From Luteibacter anthropi (GTDB taxonomy: Bacteria > Pseudomonadota > Gammaproteobacteria > Xanthomonadales > Rhodanobacteraceae), in contig NZ_JAARLZ010000006.1 in assembly GCF_011759365.1 (NCBI RefSeq), positions 124,001 through 188,000 of the forward strand: 64,000 nucleotides of DNA. Reading direction: 5' to 3'. The position numbers were made by a program, and so were the translations under genes. Shown one piece after another: positions 51,178 through 60,024 of this stretch (its first letter is position 1; each line of letters starts with the position of its first letter). Below the pieces are notes generated by a model. It was not told the origin of the DNA, searched no databases, and was given only the letters and a program-made list of their open reading frames with translations.

Positions 51178-51506
51178 CATAGGTGGCCGACTAGTTTCCA
51201 CTTGGTGTAGAGCCCAGCGGCCAATACAACCGCTACGGTTGTCGCAACCATCGAGTGATGAACCCTTGGTGGCGCTGTTTCCCACGACTCCATGTACAAC
51301 AGCGAAGAGAGCGCCGCGGTGGCGCCCGTAACGATGCCAATCAGGATTGCAAGGGGCCACTCGAACCAGGATGTTTCGGCATCCTTATGGTAAACGACGC
51401 TCATGCTCAGGGCGTTCAAGCCCGCAAGGAAGGCTACGTTCTTTACGAAGTCTATAGTTTCTTTCCGTGGAAGCCGGCCTAATATTTTCCCGAAGTTTCT
51501 AAGCAT
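51177..51506 (-). CDS. Counter-oriented small membrane protein (cargo)
   Basis: 109 residues, three hydrophobic helices (about 22-40, 47-68, 80-100). Inserted between tR' and the endolysin on the opposite strand. AGGA precedes ATG 51506. A lysogen-expressed exclusion protein is possible; no family recognised. Confidence 0.6.
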   Translation of the reverse strand: MLRNFGKILGRLPRKETIDFVKNVAFLAGLNALSMSVVYHKDAETSWFEWPLAILIGIVTGATAALSSLLYMESWETAPPRVHHSMVATTVAVVLAAGLYTKWKLVGHL

Positions 51507-51728
51507 TCCCTTTCGTCCTGATTCGGTCGACAGGACATAGTTTACGGTCAGGCCTGCTACATACCCATAACCGCCCCGACGTGACGTCGTCGCTGGGCTG
51601 CCCTTGCTATGCGCGTTTCTCACACCCTGGCGCGCAATCGACTCCGCTGTCGGCAACGGCTCGTTGTGCCTGACCACTTTTTTAGGGGCCGCCAGTGCTT
51701 CGGCACGGGCCCATTCTCTGGAGTACCC

Positions 51729-52268
51729 ATGGACGCCAAGACATTCGCCTCGGCGGCCGGGGTATCGGCGCCGCGCGCCGCCGAGTGGGCCGGCCCGGTA
51801 ACTGCCGCTATGGCGGAGTTCGGGATCGATACGCCCGCGCGGCAGGCTGCCTTCATCGCTCAGGTCGGTCACGAGTCGGCCAGCTTTGCCTACACACGCG
51901 AAATCTGGGGTCCGACAACGGTCCAGTTGAAGTACGAAGGCCGCGCCGACCTGGGCAATACCCAGAAGGGCGATGGCTCGACGTATCGCGGCCGCGGCCT
52001 GATCCAGATCACCGGCAGAGCGAACTACGCCAAGGCCGGCGCCGCGCTCGGACTCGACCTGGTGCGTAACCCGCAGTGGTTGGAGAGCGCGCATCTCGCC
52101 GCTCGATCGGCCGGCTGGTTCTGGAAGGCCAATGGCTGCAATGCGCTTGCGGATCGCGGCGACTTCGTCGGCCTGACGCGGCGCATTAACGGCGGCACCA
52201 ATGGATTGTCCGACCGGCAGCTGCGGTGGGGCGTGGCAAAGAAAGCCCTCAACGTGGATACCCGGTGA
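51729..52268 (+). CDS. GH19 (chitinase-like) endolysin
   Basis: 179 residues. Catalytic Glu49 in GHESASFAYT, RGRGLIQITGRANY and the final WGVAKKAL are glycoside hydrolase family 19 lysozyme motifs. Degrades peptidoglycan at lysis. GGAG stands 5 bp before ATG. No signal peptide, so it depends on a holin. Confidence 0.92.
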   Translation: MDAKTFASAAGVSAPRAAEWAGPVTAAMAEFGIDTPARQAAFIAQVGHESASFAYTREIWGPTTVQLKYEGRADLGNTQKGDGSTYRGRGLIQITGRANYAKAGAALGLDLVRNPQWLESAHLAARSAGWFWKANGCNALADRGDFVGLTRRINGGTNGLSDRQLRWGVAKKALNVDTR

Positions 52269-52774
52269 TCGACAACGACCAGGAGCTGGCCAAGGTGTAC
52301 GACCACGTCGAGGCGACTGAGTCGAATGCGGTTGAAGTGGCGATCCGCCACATCACCGGCTACGCGCCCTTCGTGGGCGCGGCGACCGAAATCGAAGAGC
52401 GTGGCATCAGCGCGTTCGAACGGCTGGGTGCCACGCGAGCCGTGACGGGATCTGAGATGACAGAGCTATTGGCCCGCGATCTGCGTCGCTTCGTGCGCTC
52501 ACTCCGGCCGAAGACCGCGATCTATCCGCAAATGGGGCAGGTGAGGCTTGCCGTGCTCGCCCACGTTGCCATGGTGATCGGGTCGAAGCCGCTGATGGCT
52601 TGCCGTCCGCTCTGGGATGCTATTTCCGGGAACCTGTGGGATGACGCCTCGGATGCGTTGCTGATGACTCGTTGGCCAGAAAAGGCCAAGGCCGACGACG
52701 AGCGGCGTCGCGTGCTGGAGCTCGCGAGAATGATGCGCACTGGCCTGGTTCCCCATACGTGGGCGCCGGCATGA
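52265..52774 (+). CDS. Hypothetical phage protein in lysis region
   Basis: 169 residues, GTG start overlapping the endolysin stop. Helical; no family recognised. Overlaps the next gene by ATGA. Confidence 0.5.
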   Translation: MIDNDQELAKVYDHVEATESNAVEVAIRHITGYAPFVGAATEIEERGISAFERLGATRAVTGSEMTELLARDLRRFVRSLRPKTAIYPQMGQVRLAVLAHVAMVIGSKPLMACRPLWDAISGNLWDDASDALLMTRWPEKAKADDERRRVLELARMMRTGLVPHTWAPA

Positions 52775-52998
52775 CGAACCTCGCAAATCGCAGTATCCGC
52801 GCCCTCAAAGGCGGTGTCGCTGTCCTGGTCTTCCTGATGCTTGGCGTCGCGCTCTCCATGCTGATCAACACCGTCGTTCCGGCCGAGAACCGCGACATGG
52901 TGAGCATGGTGGTGGGCGGTCTTCTGGCGAAGGCCACCACGATCGTGGATCACCTATTCCCGACTATTCCCGCGCACAGCAAGGCACCGGAACCATGA
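52771..52998 (+). CDS. Holin-like small membrane protein
   Basis: 75 residues, two hydrophobic helices (about 14-33 and 44-60) and a charged tail. Position next to the endolysin supports a holin role. Start and stop overlap neighbours. Confidence 0.55.
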   Translation: MTNLANRSIRALKGGVAVLVFLMLGVALSMLINTVVPAENRDMVSMVVGGLLAKATTIVDHLFPTIPAHSKAPEP

Positions 52999-53489
52999 TT
53001 GCCTGGATCGTCATTGCCATCCTGTTGCTTGGGGCGGTTGGGCTGAGGTTCTGGCTGCGCCGCTATCAGGATGGCGAGCCGGCGCCCGTGGCCGTGGCCG
53101 CGCCCGAACCTGTTCTACCCACCGCGGCCGAGTCCGCCCCTTCCGAGGATCTACCAATGTCCCTGCTGTCCGGCCTCCTGGCCAAGTTCCAGCTGATTGC
53201 CAGCCTCATTCCCCTGCTGACCTCGATGGTGCAGACCGTCGAAGCGGCGCTGCCCGATGGCACGCCCGGGGCCGTCAAGCTCAAGGCCGTCGAGGATGCC
53301 CTCGCCAGCGCCTACGCCAAGGAGCAGAACTCCAGCGTCGCCTTCAGCGAGGTGTGGCCGGCTCTATCCGGCATCGCAAGCAGCCTGGTCGCTACCTTCA
53401 AGGCGGCGGGTACGTTCACCTCGAGCACGGCTGCAAATTCGGCTCCGAGCACTCTCAGTCCTGCTGCGGCATCCACCCACGTCGCCTGA
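52995..53489 (+). CDS. Membrane-anchored lysis-region protein
   Basis: 164 residues: N-terminal transmembrane helix (IAWIVIAILLLGAVGLRFWLRR), a Pro-Ala-rich linker and a helical C-terminus. Could be a second holin/spanin-type or a structural protein; not a classical Rz. End has a hairpin (53497-53523) with GTGGCGGA/TCCGCCAC arms. Confidence 0.5.
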   Translation: MIAWIVIAILLLGAVGLRFWLRRYQDGEPAPVAVAAPEPVLPTAAESAPSEDLPMSLLSGLLAKFQLIASLIPLLTSMVQTVEAALPDGTPGAVKLKAVEDALASAYAKEQNSSVAFSEVWPALSGIASSLVATFKAAGTFTSSTAANSAPSTLSPAAASTHVA

Positions 53490-53532
53490 TCAAGTGGTGG
53501 CGGAGGCTCTGTGCTTCCGCCACGAGCCACCG

Positions 53533-53892
53533 TTACTTGGCTTTGGTTGTTTTCCAACTTTCCACATGGAGTAGAACAGCCGCGTCGCCGTCATCGTTCC
53601 AGATAGGTGCTTCAGAACCCCAATAGAAGCGATGCCAAACGGTTCCATCCTTTGCTGTAACGCGTGTGTTCTTTCCTTTCCCGCTCCAAAGTGAGACGCG
53701 TTCTCCCTTTTTGGCATCAGTACTTGGAAACCACATGAAGTGGCGGAAGGTATTCGATACCGTTCCTTTGCCTGTGTAGGTAGTATCCGCCACCACGTAG
53801 TAATGCAAATTGGTGTCCTCAAGCACGGTCATCGCCACGTGCTCTTTGGAGGCATCTCCGTGGTTGAAGATCTCGTCGATCCTAAGCTTCAT
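53533..53892 (-). CDS. Counter-oriented beta-rich protein (cargo)
   Basis: 119 residues. Pattern NHGDASKEHVAMTVLEDTNLHYYVV ... TVWHRFYWG ... IWNDDGDAAVLLHVESWKT resembles a lamin-tail-like beta-sandwich found in secreted or cargo proteins. GGGGAT precedes ATG 53892. Third inverted insertion at a module boundary. Fold assignment is tentative. Confidence 0.5.
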   Translation of the reverse strand: MKLRIDEIFNHGDASKEHVAMTVLEDTNLHYYVVADTTYTGKGTVSNTFRHFMWFPSTDAKKGERVSLWSGKGKNTRVTAKDGTVWHRFYWGSEAPIWNDDGDAAVLLHVESWKTTKAK

Positions 53893-53970
53893 AACTATCC
53901 CCTGTTGTTGAAGTAACGCCAGGCGCTTCCCGGCGCCCACTGAGCATACGGCTAGCGAGTTCTCATATCC

Positions 53971-54609
53971 ATGACAGGAGATATGACGAGACCATTTCCG
54001 CCTGCTGGTCTTGGCGAGTTCGTAGACGGGCAGGGCTGGGCCATCGAGAGCTTCGCTCCAGCTCCGGAAGTCACGGAATGGGCCAAGGCCACGTTCCTGG
54101 CTGAGGACGGCCAGCTCGCCAACGAAGACCACGCCCACCTCCGGGATGCCTCTATCGCTTTCCTGTGGGCGGCCTCTGGCTTCCCGAAGCGTGGCCGCAT
54201 GGTCCTCGGCCAGTGCGAGGAGCTCGTGTTCCGCTGTGGTCCCTGGCAGAAGGGCAGGCAGGAGCAGCAAATGCTCCAGTGGTTCGGCCACATCCCGGAT
54301 TACCTGATCACTCTGGCGGCCGACCACTGCGCCACCTGTTCTGATGCTGAGTTCTGCGCCCTGGTGGAGCACGAGCTTTATCACATAGGCCACGCCAAGG
54401 ATGAGTTCGGGGCGCCGAAGTTCACCAAGGACGGATTGCCCAAGCTGGAGATGCGCTCACACGACGTTGAAGAGTTCGTCGGGGTGGTTCGCCGCTACGG
54501 TCCCAGCGAGGACGTTGCCCGGCTGGTCAAGGCCGCCAGTGCGCCGCCAGAGGTGGCAAAGATCAACATCGCGAGGGCCTGCGGCACCTGCCTGCTCAAG
54601 TCTGCCTGA
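53971..54609 (+). CDS. Putative phage zinc metallopeptidase
   Basis: 212 residues. HELYHIGH (His134, Glu135, His138) is a gluzincin-type HExxH zinc motif. CATCSDAEFCALV and the C-terminal GTCLL contain further cysteines. Such proteins occur in phage genomes before the terminase. ATG 53983 is an alternative start. Confidence 0.75.
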   Translation: MTGDMTRPFPPAGLGEFVDGQGWAIESFAPAPEVTEWAKATFLAEDGQLANEDHAHLRDASIAFLWAASGFPKRGRMVLGQCEELVFRCGPWQKGRQEQQMLQWFGHIPDYLITLAADHCATCSDAEFCALVEHELYHIGHAKDEFGAPKFTKDGLPKLEMRSHDVEEFVGVVRRYGPSEDVARLVKAASAPPEVAKINIARACGTCLLKSA

Positions 54610-54641
54610 CCCCCTGACGGACATGAGACGGAAGCCGCCCT

Positions 54642-55115
54642 ATGGCGAATCTGAACAACGAGGTGAAGGCGTACATCGTCCAAGCCCTGGCTTGCTTCGA
54701 CACGCCTTCCCAGGTGGCGACGTCCGTCCGAGAGGAATTCGGGATCGAGGTGACCCGGCAGCAGTGCGAGGCCCACGACCCCAACAAACGGGCAGGGCGC
54801 GACCTGGCGAAGCGTTGGCGCATCCTCTTCGACGACACCCGCAAGCGCTTCCGCGAGGAGACGGCAGAGATCCCCATCGCCAACCGAGCCTACCGGCTTC
54901 GGGCGCTTGGCAGGCTGGCTGAGAAGGCCGAGGGCATGAGGAACCTGCCGCTGACGGCGCAGCTCCTGGAGCAGGCGGCCAAGGAGGTCGGCGATGTCTA
55001 TGTCAACCGGAGGATCGAGCCGGACAAGGCTCCGGGCGCGAATGACCCTCCGACGGCTGCTGCGGAATATACGCTGAGGCCGGACGAAGATGTACCGACT
55101 ACCCCGCACCTCTGA
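54642..55115 (+). CDS. DUF2280 protein, terminase small subunit-like
   Basis: 157 residues; LNNEVKAYIVQALACFDTPSQVATSVREEFGIEVTRQQCEAHDP is the DUF2280 signature. Directly precedes TerL, overlapping it by 26 bp. It probably recognises the packaging site. Confidence 0.8.
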   Translation: MANLNNEVKAYIVQALACFDTPSQVATSVREEFGIEVTRQQCEAHDPNKRAGRDLAKRWRILFDDTRKRFREETAEIPIANRAYRLRALGRLAEKAEGMRNLPLTAQLLEQAAKEVGDVYVNRRIEPDKAPGANDPPTAAAEYTLRPDEDVPTTPHL

Positions 55116-56406
55116 TGCACCGGTCCAGCTCACCCCCAAGCAGGCGAACATCTATGTGTGGGGCTTCCAGCCGCAGGCGCGCTTTCGCGACGCGGTGTGC
55201 GGGCGCCGCTTCGGCAAGACTTTCCTGGGCAAGGCCGAGATGCGCCGGGCCGCTCGCCTTGCGGTGGAGTGGGGCGTCAGCGTCGAGGACGAGATCTGGT
55301 ACTGTGCGCCGACGTTCAAACAGGCGAAGCGGGTCTTCTGGCGCCGGCTGAAGCAGGCGATACCCGTTGCTTGGCGCGCGACCAAGCCGAACGAGACGGA
55401 ATGTTCCATCACCCTGAAGAGCGGGCACGTCCTTCGCGTCGTTGGCCTAGACAACTACGACAACCTCCGTGGTTCCGGCCTCTTCTTCGCCCTGATCGAC
55501 GAATGGGCGGACTGCCCGTGGGCGGCGTGGGAGGAAGTCCTCCGCCCGATGCTGTCGACCTGCACCTACACCTTGCCCAGCGGCGAGGTGCGCAAGGGCG
55601 GCCACGCGCTGCGGATCGGGACACCGAAGGGCTTCAATCACTGTTACGACACGTACCAGGATGGGTTGACCGACGGTGAGCCGGATCACAAAAGCTGGCT
55701 GTATACCTCACTGCAAGGTGGCAATGTTCCCGCTGAGGAGCTGGAAGCGGCCCGTCGCAAGATGGACCCGCGCACCTTCCGGCAGGAGTACGAGGCCAGT
55801 TTCGAAAACTATGCGGGCGTCGTCTACTACACGTTCAACCGGAACGAGTGCAAGACGACCGAGCGGATCAAGCCGGGCGAAGCCCTGCACATTGGCATGG
55901 ACTTCAACGTCATGAAGATGAGCGCAGTAGTGTTCGTCGTGCGCGAAGGCTTGCCCATGGCGCTCGATGAATTCCATTCGGTGCGCGACACGCCGGAAAT
56001 GATCGAGAAGATCCAGGCTCGGTTTCCAGATCACGGCATCGCCGTGTATCCGGATGCCAGCGGCCAGAACACCAGCAGCAAGAACGCCAGCGAGTCGGAT
56101 CTTTCGCTTCTCCGGAAGGCGGGCTTCACGGTCACCGTGGATTCGACAAACCCAAGCGTCAAGGACCGCATCAACTCGGTCAACGCCATGTTGCTCAATA
56201 CGTATGGCGAGCGCCGGATGAAGGTCAACATCGACCAGTGTCCGAAGTACACGCAGTGCCTTGAGCGCCAGGTCTACGACGACAAGGGGCAGCCGGACAA
56301 GAAGGGCGGTTTCGACCACCTGAACGATGCCGGCGGCTACTTCATCGCCAAGCGCTTCCCCGTCCGTTCGATGGTGACCTCTCTCAAACTTGGATTTGCC
56401 AGCTGA
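55090..56406 (+). CDS. Terminase large subunit
   Basis: 438 residues. ATPase: Walker A CGRRFGKT (37-44), Walker B LFFALIDEW (Asp137, Glu138). C-terminal nuclease: Asp in IGMDFNVMKMSAVV and YPDASG. Packages phage DNA into proheads. Stop adjoins the portal start. Confidence 0.93.
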   Translation: MYRLPRTSDAPVQLTPKQANIYVWGFQPQARFRDAVCGRRFGKTFLGKAEMRRAARLAVEWGVSVEDEIWYCAPTFKQAKRVFWRRLKQAIPVAWRATKPNETECSITLKSGHVLRVVGLDNYDNLRGSGLFFALIDEWADCPWAAWEEVLRPMLSTCTYTLPSGEVRKGGHALRIGTPKGFNHCYDTYQDGLTDGEPDHKSWLYTSLQGGNVPAEELEAARRKMDPRTFRQEYEASFENYAGVVYYTFNRNECKTTERIKPGEALHIGMDFNVMKMSAVVFVVREGLPMALDEFHSVRDTPEMIEKIQARFPDHGIAVYPDASGQNTSSKNASESDLSLLRKAGFTVTVDSTNPSVKDRINSVNAMLLNTYGERRMKVNIDQCPKYTQCLERQVYDDKGQPDKKGGFDHLNDAGGYFIAKRFPVRSMVTSLKLGFAS

Positions 56407-57884
56407 TGACCGACGTCACCTTCACCCGCCGCGAATACAACAAAGCGGCGCGGCGCTGGAAGCTCGTGCGCGACTTCTGCGCGGGCGCCGAGGCGGTCAA
56501 GGCCATGCCGGAGGCGTATCTCCCCCGGCCGAATCCACACGACAAGTCGGAAGAGAACAAGAGGCGCTACGACACATACGTCGAGCGCGCCCAGTTCTAC
56601 GGCGCAACGGGACACACGAAGCTGACCCTCGTCGGCGCCGCCTTCCGGACCTGGCCGACGCTCACAGTTCCGACAGCCCTCGACCTGGTCAAGACCGACG
56701 TCGATGGCAAGGGCGTCAGCATCTACCAGCAGTCGCAGGACGTGGTCGGCAACATCCTTGAAACCGGCCGGCATGGCCTGCTCGTGGACTATCCGGCAGT
56801 GGACGGCAGCCGCGTCAGCGTGGCAGACCAGCAGTCCGGCGGTGTGCAGCCAACGATCTGCTCCTATCCGGCCGAGGCCGTCATCAACTGGAAGTATCGC
56901 CGGGTCGGTAGCAAGCAGCTGCTGTGCCTGGTGGTGCTCAAGGAGTGCGTGGACAAGGACACGCCCGACGGTTTCGGGACGGAAGAGGTGGCCCAGTACC
57001 GCGTGCTTCGCCTGAATGACGGCGGCAACTACACGCAAGAGGTCTGGTCGACCGAAGGCAAGTCGACCACGCTTGCCACTCCGGCATTCACCCCGAACAA
57101 CAGCTCTGGCCAGCCGTGGAAGGCGATCCCTTTCACCTTCGTCGGCAGCCAGAGCAACGATGCGAGCGTCGATCCCGCGCCGCTCTACGACATGGCCGAA
57201 CTCAACAAGGGCCATTATCGGAACAGCGCGGACTACGAGGATTCGACTTACCTGGTCGGCCAACCGCAGGTGTACATCACCGGGCTGGACGAGCAGTGGC
57301 GTGATTACCTGGAGAAGGCGGGCATCTACGTCGGCTCGCGGTCAATCCTGCCGCTGCCTGTAGGTGGCGCGGCCGGGATACTTCAGCCGCTCCCGAACAC
57401 CATGGTCAAAGAGGCCATGGACGCCAAGGAGCGGCAGCTCGTGGCCATCGGCGCGCGCCTGTTCGAACCCGGCAGCGCCGCGAAGACCGCGACGCAAGAC
57501 CAGAATGAGAGCGCGGCCGAGCACAGCGTCCTGTCGCTGGTTGTGAGCAACGTCAACGAGGCCTACGAGCAATGCCTGCGCTGGTACGCGGAGTTCGCTG
57601 GCGTCACCGGTGAGGTCACGTACAAGATCAGCCAGGACTACACGCAGATCACCCTTGATCCGCAGGTCATGGACACGCTCCTGAAGGGCGTGCAGGCCGG
57701 CCGTATCCCGGTGTCCGCTTTCTGGCAGTACCTACGCGACCGCGGAATCATCGCTGCCGAGAAGACCGATGACGAACTGCGCGACGAGTTGGAGCAGCAG
57801 GACCCGTCGCTGACTTCTGGCGTGCTCGGCGGCGCTCTGGATGACGGGGAGGGTGGCAATGGCGATCTCGGCGGCGCTGGTTGA
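56406..57884 (+). CDS. DUF4055 portal protein
   Basis: 492 residues. The DUF4055 layout (TFTRREYNKAARRWKLVRDFCAGAEAVK, SADYEDSTYLVGQPQVYITG, SILPLPVGGAAGILQPLPN) indicates a portal. Acidic/glycine tail (DDGEGGNGDLGG). Immediately after TerL and before MuF. Confidence 0.88.
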   Translation: MTDVTFTRREYNKAARRWKLVRDFCAGAEAVKAMPEAYLPRPNPHDKSEENKRRYDTYVERAQFYGATGHTKLTLVGAAFRTWPTLTVPTALDLVKTDVDGKGVSIYQQSQDVVGNILETGRHGLLVDYPAVDGSRVSVADQQSGGVQPTICSYPAEAVINWKYRRVGSKQLLCLVVLKECVDKDTPDGFGTEEVAQYRVLRLNDGGNYTQEVWSTEGKSTTLATPAFTPNNSSGQPWKAIPFTFVGSQSNDASVDPAPLYDMAELNKGHYRNSADYEDSTYLVGQPQVYITGLDEQWRDYLEKAGIYVGSRSILPLPVGGAAGILQPLPNTMVKEAMDAKERQLVAIGARLFEPGSAAKTATQDQNESAAEHSVLSLVVSNVNEAYEQCLRWYAEFAGVTGEVTYKISQDYTQITLDPQVMDTLLKGVQAGRIPVSAFWQYLRDRGIIAAEKTDDELRDELEQQDPSLTSGVLGGALDDGEGGNGDLGGAG

Positions 57885-58938
57885 TGCGCTGACCCGGCAC
57901 CAGGTGCTGATCCAGCGCCTGTCGGCCAACGAAGTGGCGCAGTTCTCGCCAGTGCTGCGCAAGATCGATGCCGAGATTCGTAGCAGGCTCAGCGCGGATG
58001 AATTGTCCGAGTTCAGCCGGACGAGGCTGGAGAAGCTGCTGGCCGCGACCACACGGTCGCTGGCTGCGATTCAGTCCGCCTTTGGTGATGACCTGGTCGC
58101 GGCGGTGCTGGACTTCGCAGATCATGAGGCTGGCTTCTCGGCTCGGGCGCTCGGCAATGCCGTCGAGGACTTCGATGCGGTGACGCCGGCCGCGACGCAG
58201 GTCCGGGCGGCGGTGCTGTCCAGACCGCTCGCCATGCGCGGCGCCAGTGGCGGCAAGCTGCTGGAGAAGTTCGTCGCGGACTGGTCCGTTTCCGAGCGCG
58301 ACGCCATCGTCGGGACGATTCGCCGCGGCGCGTACGAGGGCAAGACCAACGCCGAAATGGTCCGTGAGATCCGTGGAACCAAGGCGCTCAACTACAACGA
58401 CGGTCTGCTTAGCACCACGACGCGGCACGCCCAGGCGATCGTCCATACCTCGGTGCAGCACGCCAGTAGCGTAGCCCGTAACGAGACGTTCAAGGCAAAT
58501 GCCGATGTCGTGGTCGGCCGGCGGCTGATCGCCACGCTGGACAGCAAGACAACGGCCATTTGCCGGTCGCTGGACCAGCGGGTATTCCCGCTGGACTCTG
58601 GACCACGCACGCCGCTGCACATCAACTGCCGGACCACGGAGGTCCCAGAGCTGGCCGATGGCTTCAAGGCGCTCCGGAAAGGAGCGAAGCGACCCTCTGT
58701 CGTGAACGGCAACGCCGAGCAGGTGCCAGCGGACGAGACGTACTACGAGTGGCTGAAGCGCCAGCCGATGGGCTTTATCGAGACGGCCATCGGGCCGGCG
58801 CGGGCGAAGCTTCTCGTGGATGGCGGGCTGAGCCCCGAGCGCTTTGCCGAATTGCAGCTTGATCGGAACTTCAAGCCTCTCACGCTTGCCGAAATGAAGG
58901 TACTGGAGCCGCTGGCGTTCCAGAGAAGTGGCATCTAA
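57859..58938 (+). CDS. Phage head morphogenesis protein (SPP1 gp7/MuF)
   Basis: 359 residues. The C-terminal MuF domain (about 195-275) has TSVQHASSVARNETFKANADVVVGRRLIATLDSKTTAICRSLDQRVFPLDSGPRTPLHINCRT. It overlaps the portal gene by 26 bp; GGGGAGG precedes ATG 57859. Tail contains a further helical part. Involved in head assembly. Confidence 0.88.
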   Translation: MAISAALVDALTRHQVLIQRLSANEVAQFSPVLRKIDAEIRSRLSADELSEFSRTRLEKLLAATTRSLAAIQSAFGDDLVAAVLDFADHEAGFSARALGNAVEDFDAVTPAATQVRAAVLSRPLAMRGASGGKLLEKFVADWSVSERDAIVGTIRRGAYEGKTNAEMVREIRGTKALNYNDGLLSTTTRHAQAIVHTSVQHASSVARNETFKANADVVVGRRLIATLDSKTTAICRSLDQRVFPLDSGPRTPLHINCRTTEVPELADGFKALRKGAKRPSVVNGNAEQVPADETYYEWLKRQPMGFIETAIGPARAKLLVDGGLSPERFAELQLDRNFKPLTLAEMKVLEPLAFQRSGI

Positions 58939-58968
58939 TCTCTTGGCCTCTCAGGAGAGGAAATTCAA

Positions 58969-59202
58969 ATGACGCAAGAGAAACCGTTCGACGTTCCGTT
59001 CAAGACCAGGATAGATGCCATTGACGGTGAGGTTGTTCACCTTCGCGCCCGGTATCTCAATATCGATGAGCACAATCAAGGGAAACCTCCGCTTGCCGTG
59101 ATTGATCGCAACGAAGATCCGGTGGAGATTCTTGAATCTCGCAGAAAGTACCGGCTCAAGGACGGTCGGACGGTTGTCACCAATGAGTCGAACGCGCCCT
59201 AA
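58969..59202 (+). CDS. Small hypothetical head-region protein
   Basis: 77 residues, beta-rich (EVVHLRARYLNID, PVEILESRRKYRLKDGRTVV). AGGAGAGG precedes the ATG. AT-richer than neighbours. Terminator follows (59227-59249). Confidence 0.55.
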   Translation: MTQEKPFDVPFKTRIDAIDGEVVHLRARYLNIDEHNQGKPPLAVIDRNEDPVEILESRRKYRLKDGRTVVTNESNAP

Positions 59203-59226
59203 AGCGGCTCAGCAGATCCAAATAGG

Positions 59227-59249
59227 AACCCGCTTCGGCGGGTTTTTTT
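59227..59249 (+). terminator. Rho-independent terminator in late operon
   Basis: AACCCGC, loop TTCG, GCGGGTT and a run of seven T. It stands between the small head gene and the scaffold gene, so either a promoter follows or Q-type antitermination lets transcription pass. Confidence 0.85.
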
Positions 59250-59296
59250 ATGCCTGTACGCCGGCCGGGCCGGCTTCAACGCCTCAGGGAGGCACC

Positions 59297-60013
59297 ATGC
59301 TGAAGTACCAGATCGACAGCCTTGACGGGCTGGACGACTCCACGCGCGCGCTCTACACCGAGAAGGATGGCAAGTTCGTCCTTGGCGTCGAAGGCATCCC
59401 GCAGGGCGAGGATGTCTCCGGCCTCAAGAACAAGGTTACCGAACTGCTCAACGAGAAGAAGGAATCCGAGCGCCTGCGCAAGGAGGCCGAAGATAAAGCC
59501 CGCCAGGAGCGCGAGGAAGCGCTGCGCAAGTCCGGCAACGTCGAGGAGCTCGAGAAATCCTGGTCCGAAAAATACACCCGTCGCGAGACGGAGCTGTCCC
59601 AGCAGCTCGAAACCGAGCGCACCGCGCTCAGCGCGCAGATCAGGGATCTGACGGTGGGTCGTATGGCGACGGATCTGGCTGCCGAACTGGCGGTGCAGGG
59701 CAGTGCCAAGGCGCTCCTACCGCACCTTGAGCGTCGCCTCGGCGTCGAAACCCGTGATGGCAAGCCGACCGTGGTCGTGCTGGGCCAAGACGGGAAGCTC
59801 TCGGCCGCCACGGTCGATGAACTGAAGAAGGAATTCGCCAGCGATCCGGCCTTCGCGCCGTTGATTGCCGGCAGCAAGGCATCTGGCGGCGGGGCCGGGG
59901 GTGCTGGGAAGGGCGGCGGGGCCGCGCAGAAACGCTCCGACATGACGCCTGTGGAGAAACGCGAGTTCATCCAGGCGCACGGTCAGGACGCATACCTCAA
60001 GCTACCCAAGTAA
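59297..60013 (+). CDS. Scaffolding protein
   Basis: 238 residues, strongly charged coiled coil (KNKVTELLNEKKESERLRKEAEDKARQEREEA), Gly-rich linker (about 205-222) and a basic C-terminal helix. Position right before the capsid gene. AGGGAGG precedes ATG 59297. Guides capsid assembly. Confidence 0.85.
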   Translation: MLKYQIDSLDGLDDSTRALYTEKDGKFVLGVEGIPQGEDVSGLKNKVTELLNEKKESERLRKEAEDKARQEREEALRKSGNVEELEKSWSEKYTRRETELSQQLETERTALSAQIRDLTVGRMATDLAAELAVQGSAKALLPHLERRLGVETRDGKPTVVVLGQDGKLSAATVDELKKEFASDPAFAPLIAGSKASGGGAGGAGKGGGAAQKRSDMTPVEKREFIQAHGQDAYLKLPK

Positions 60014-60024
60014 GGGAGTAATGC

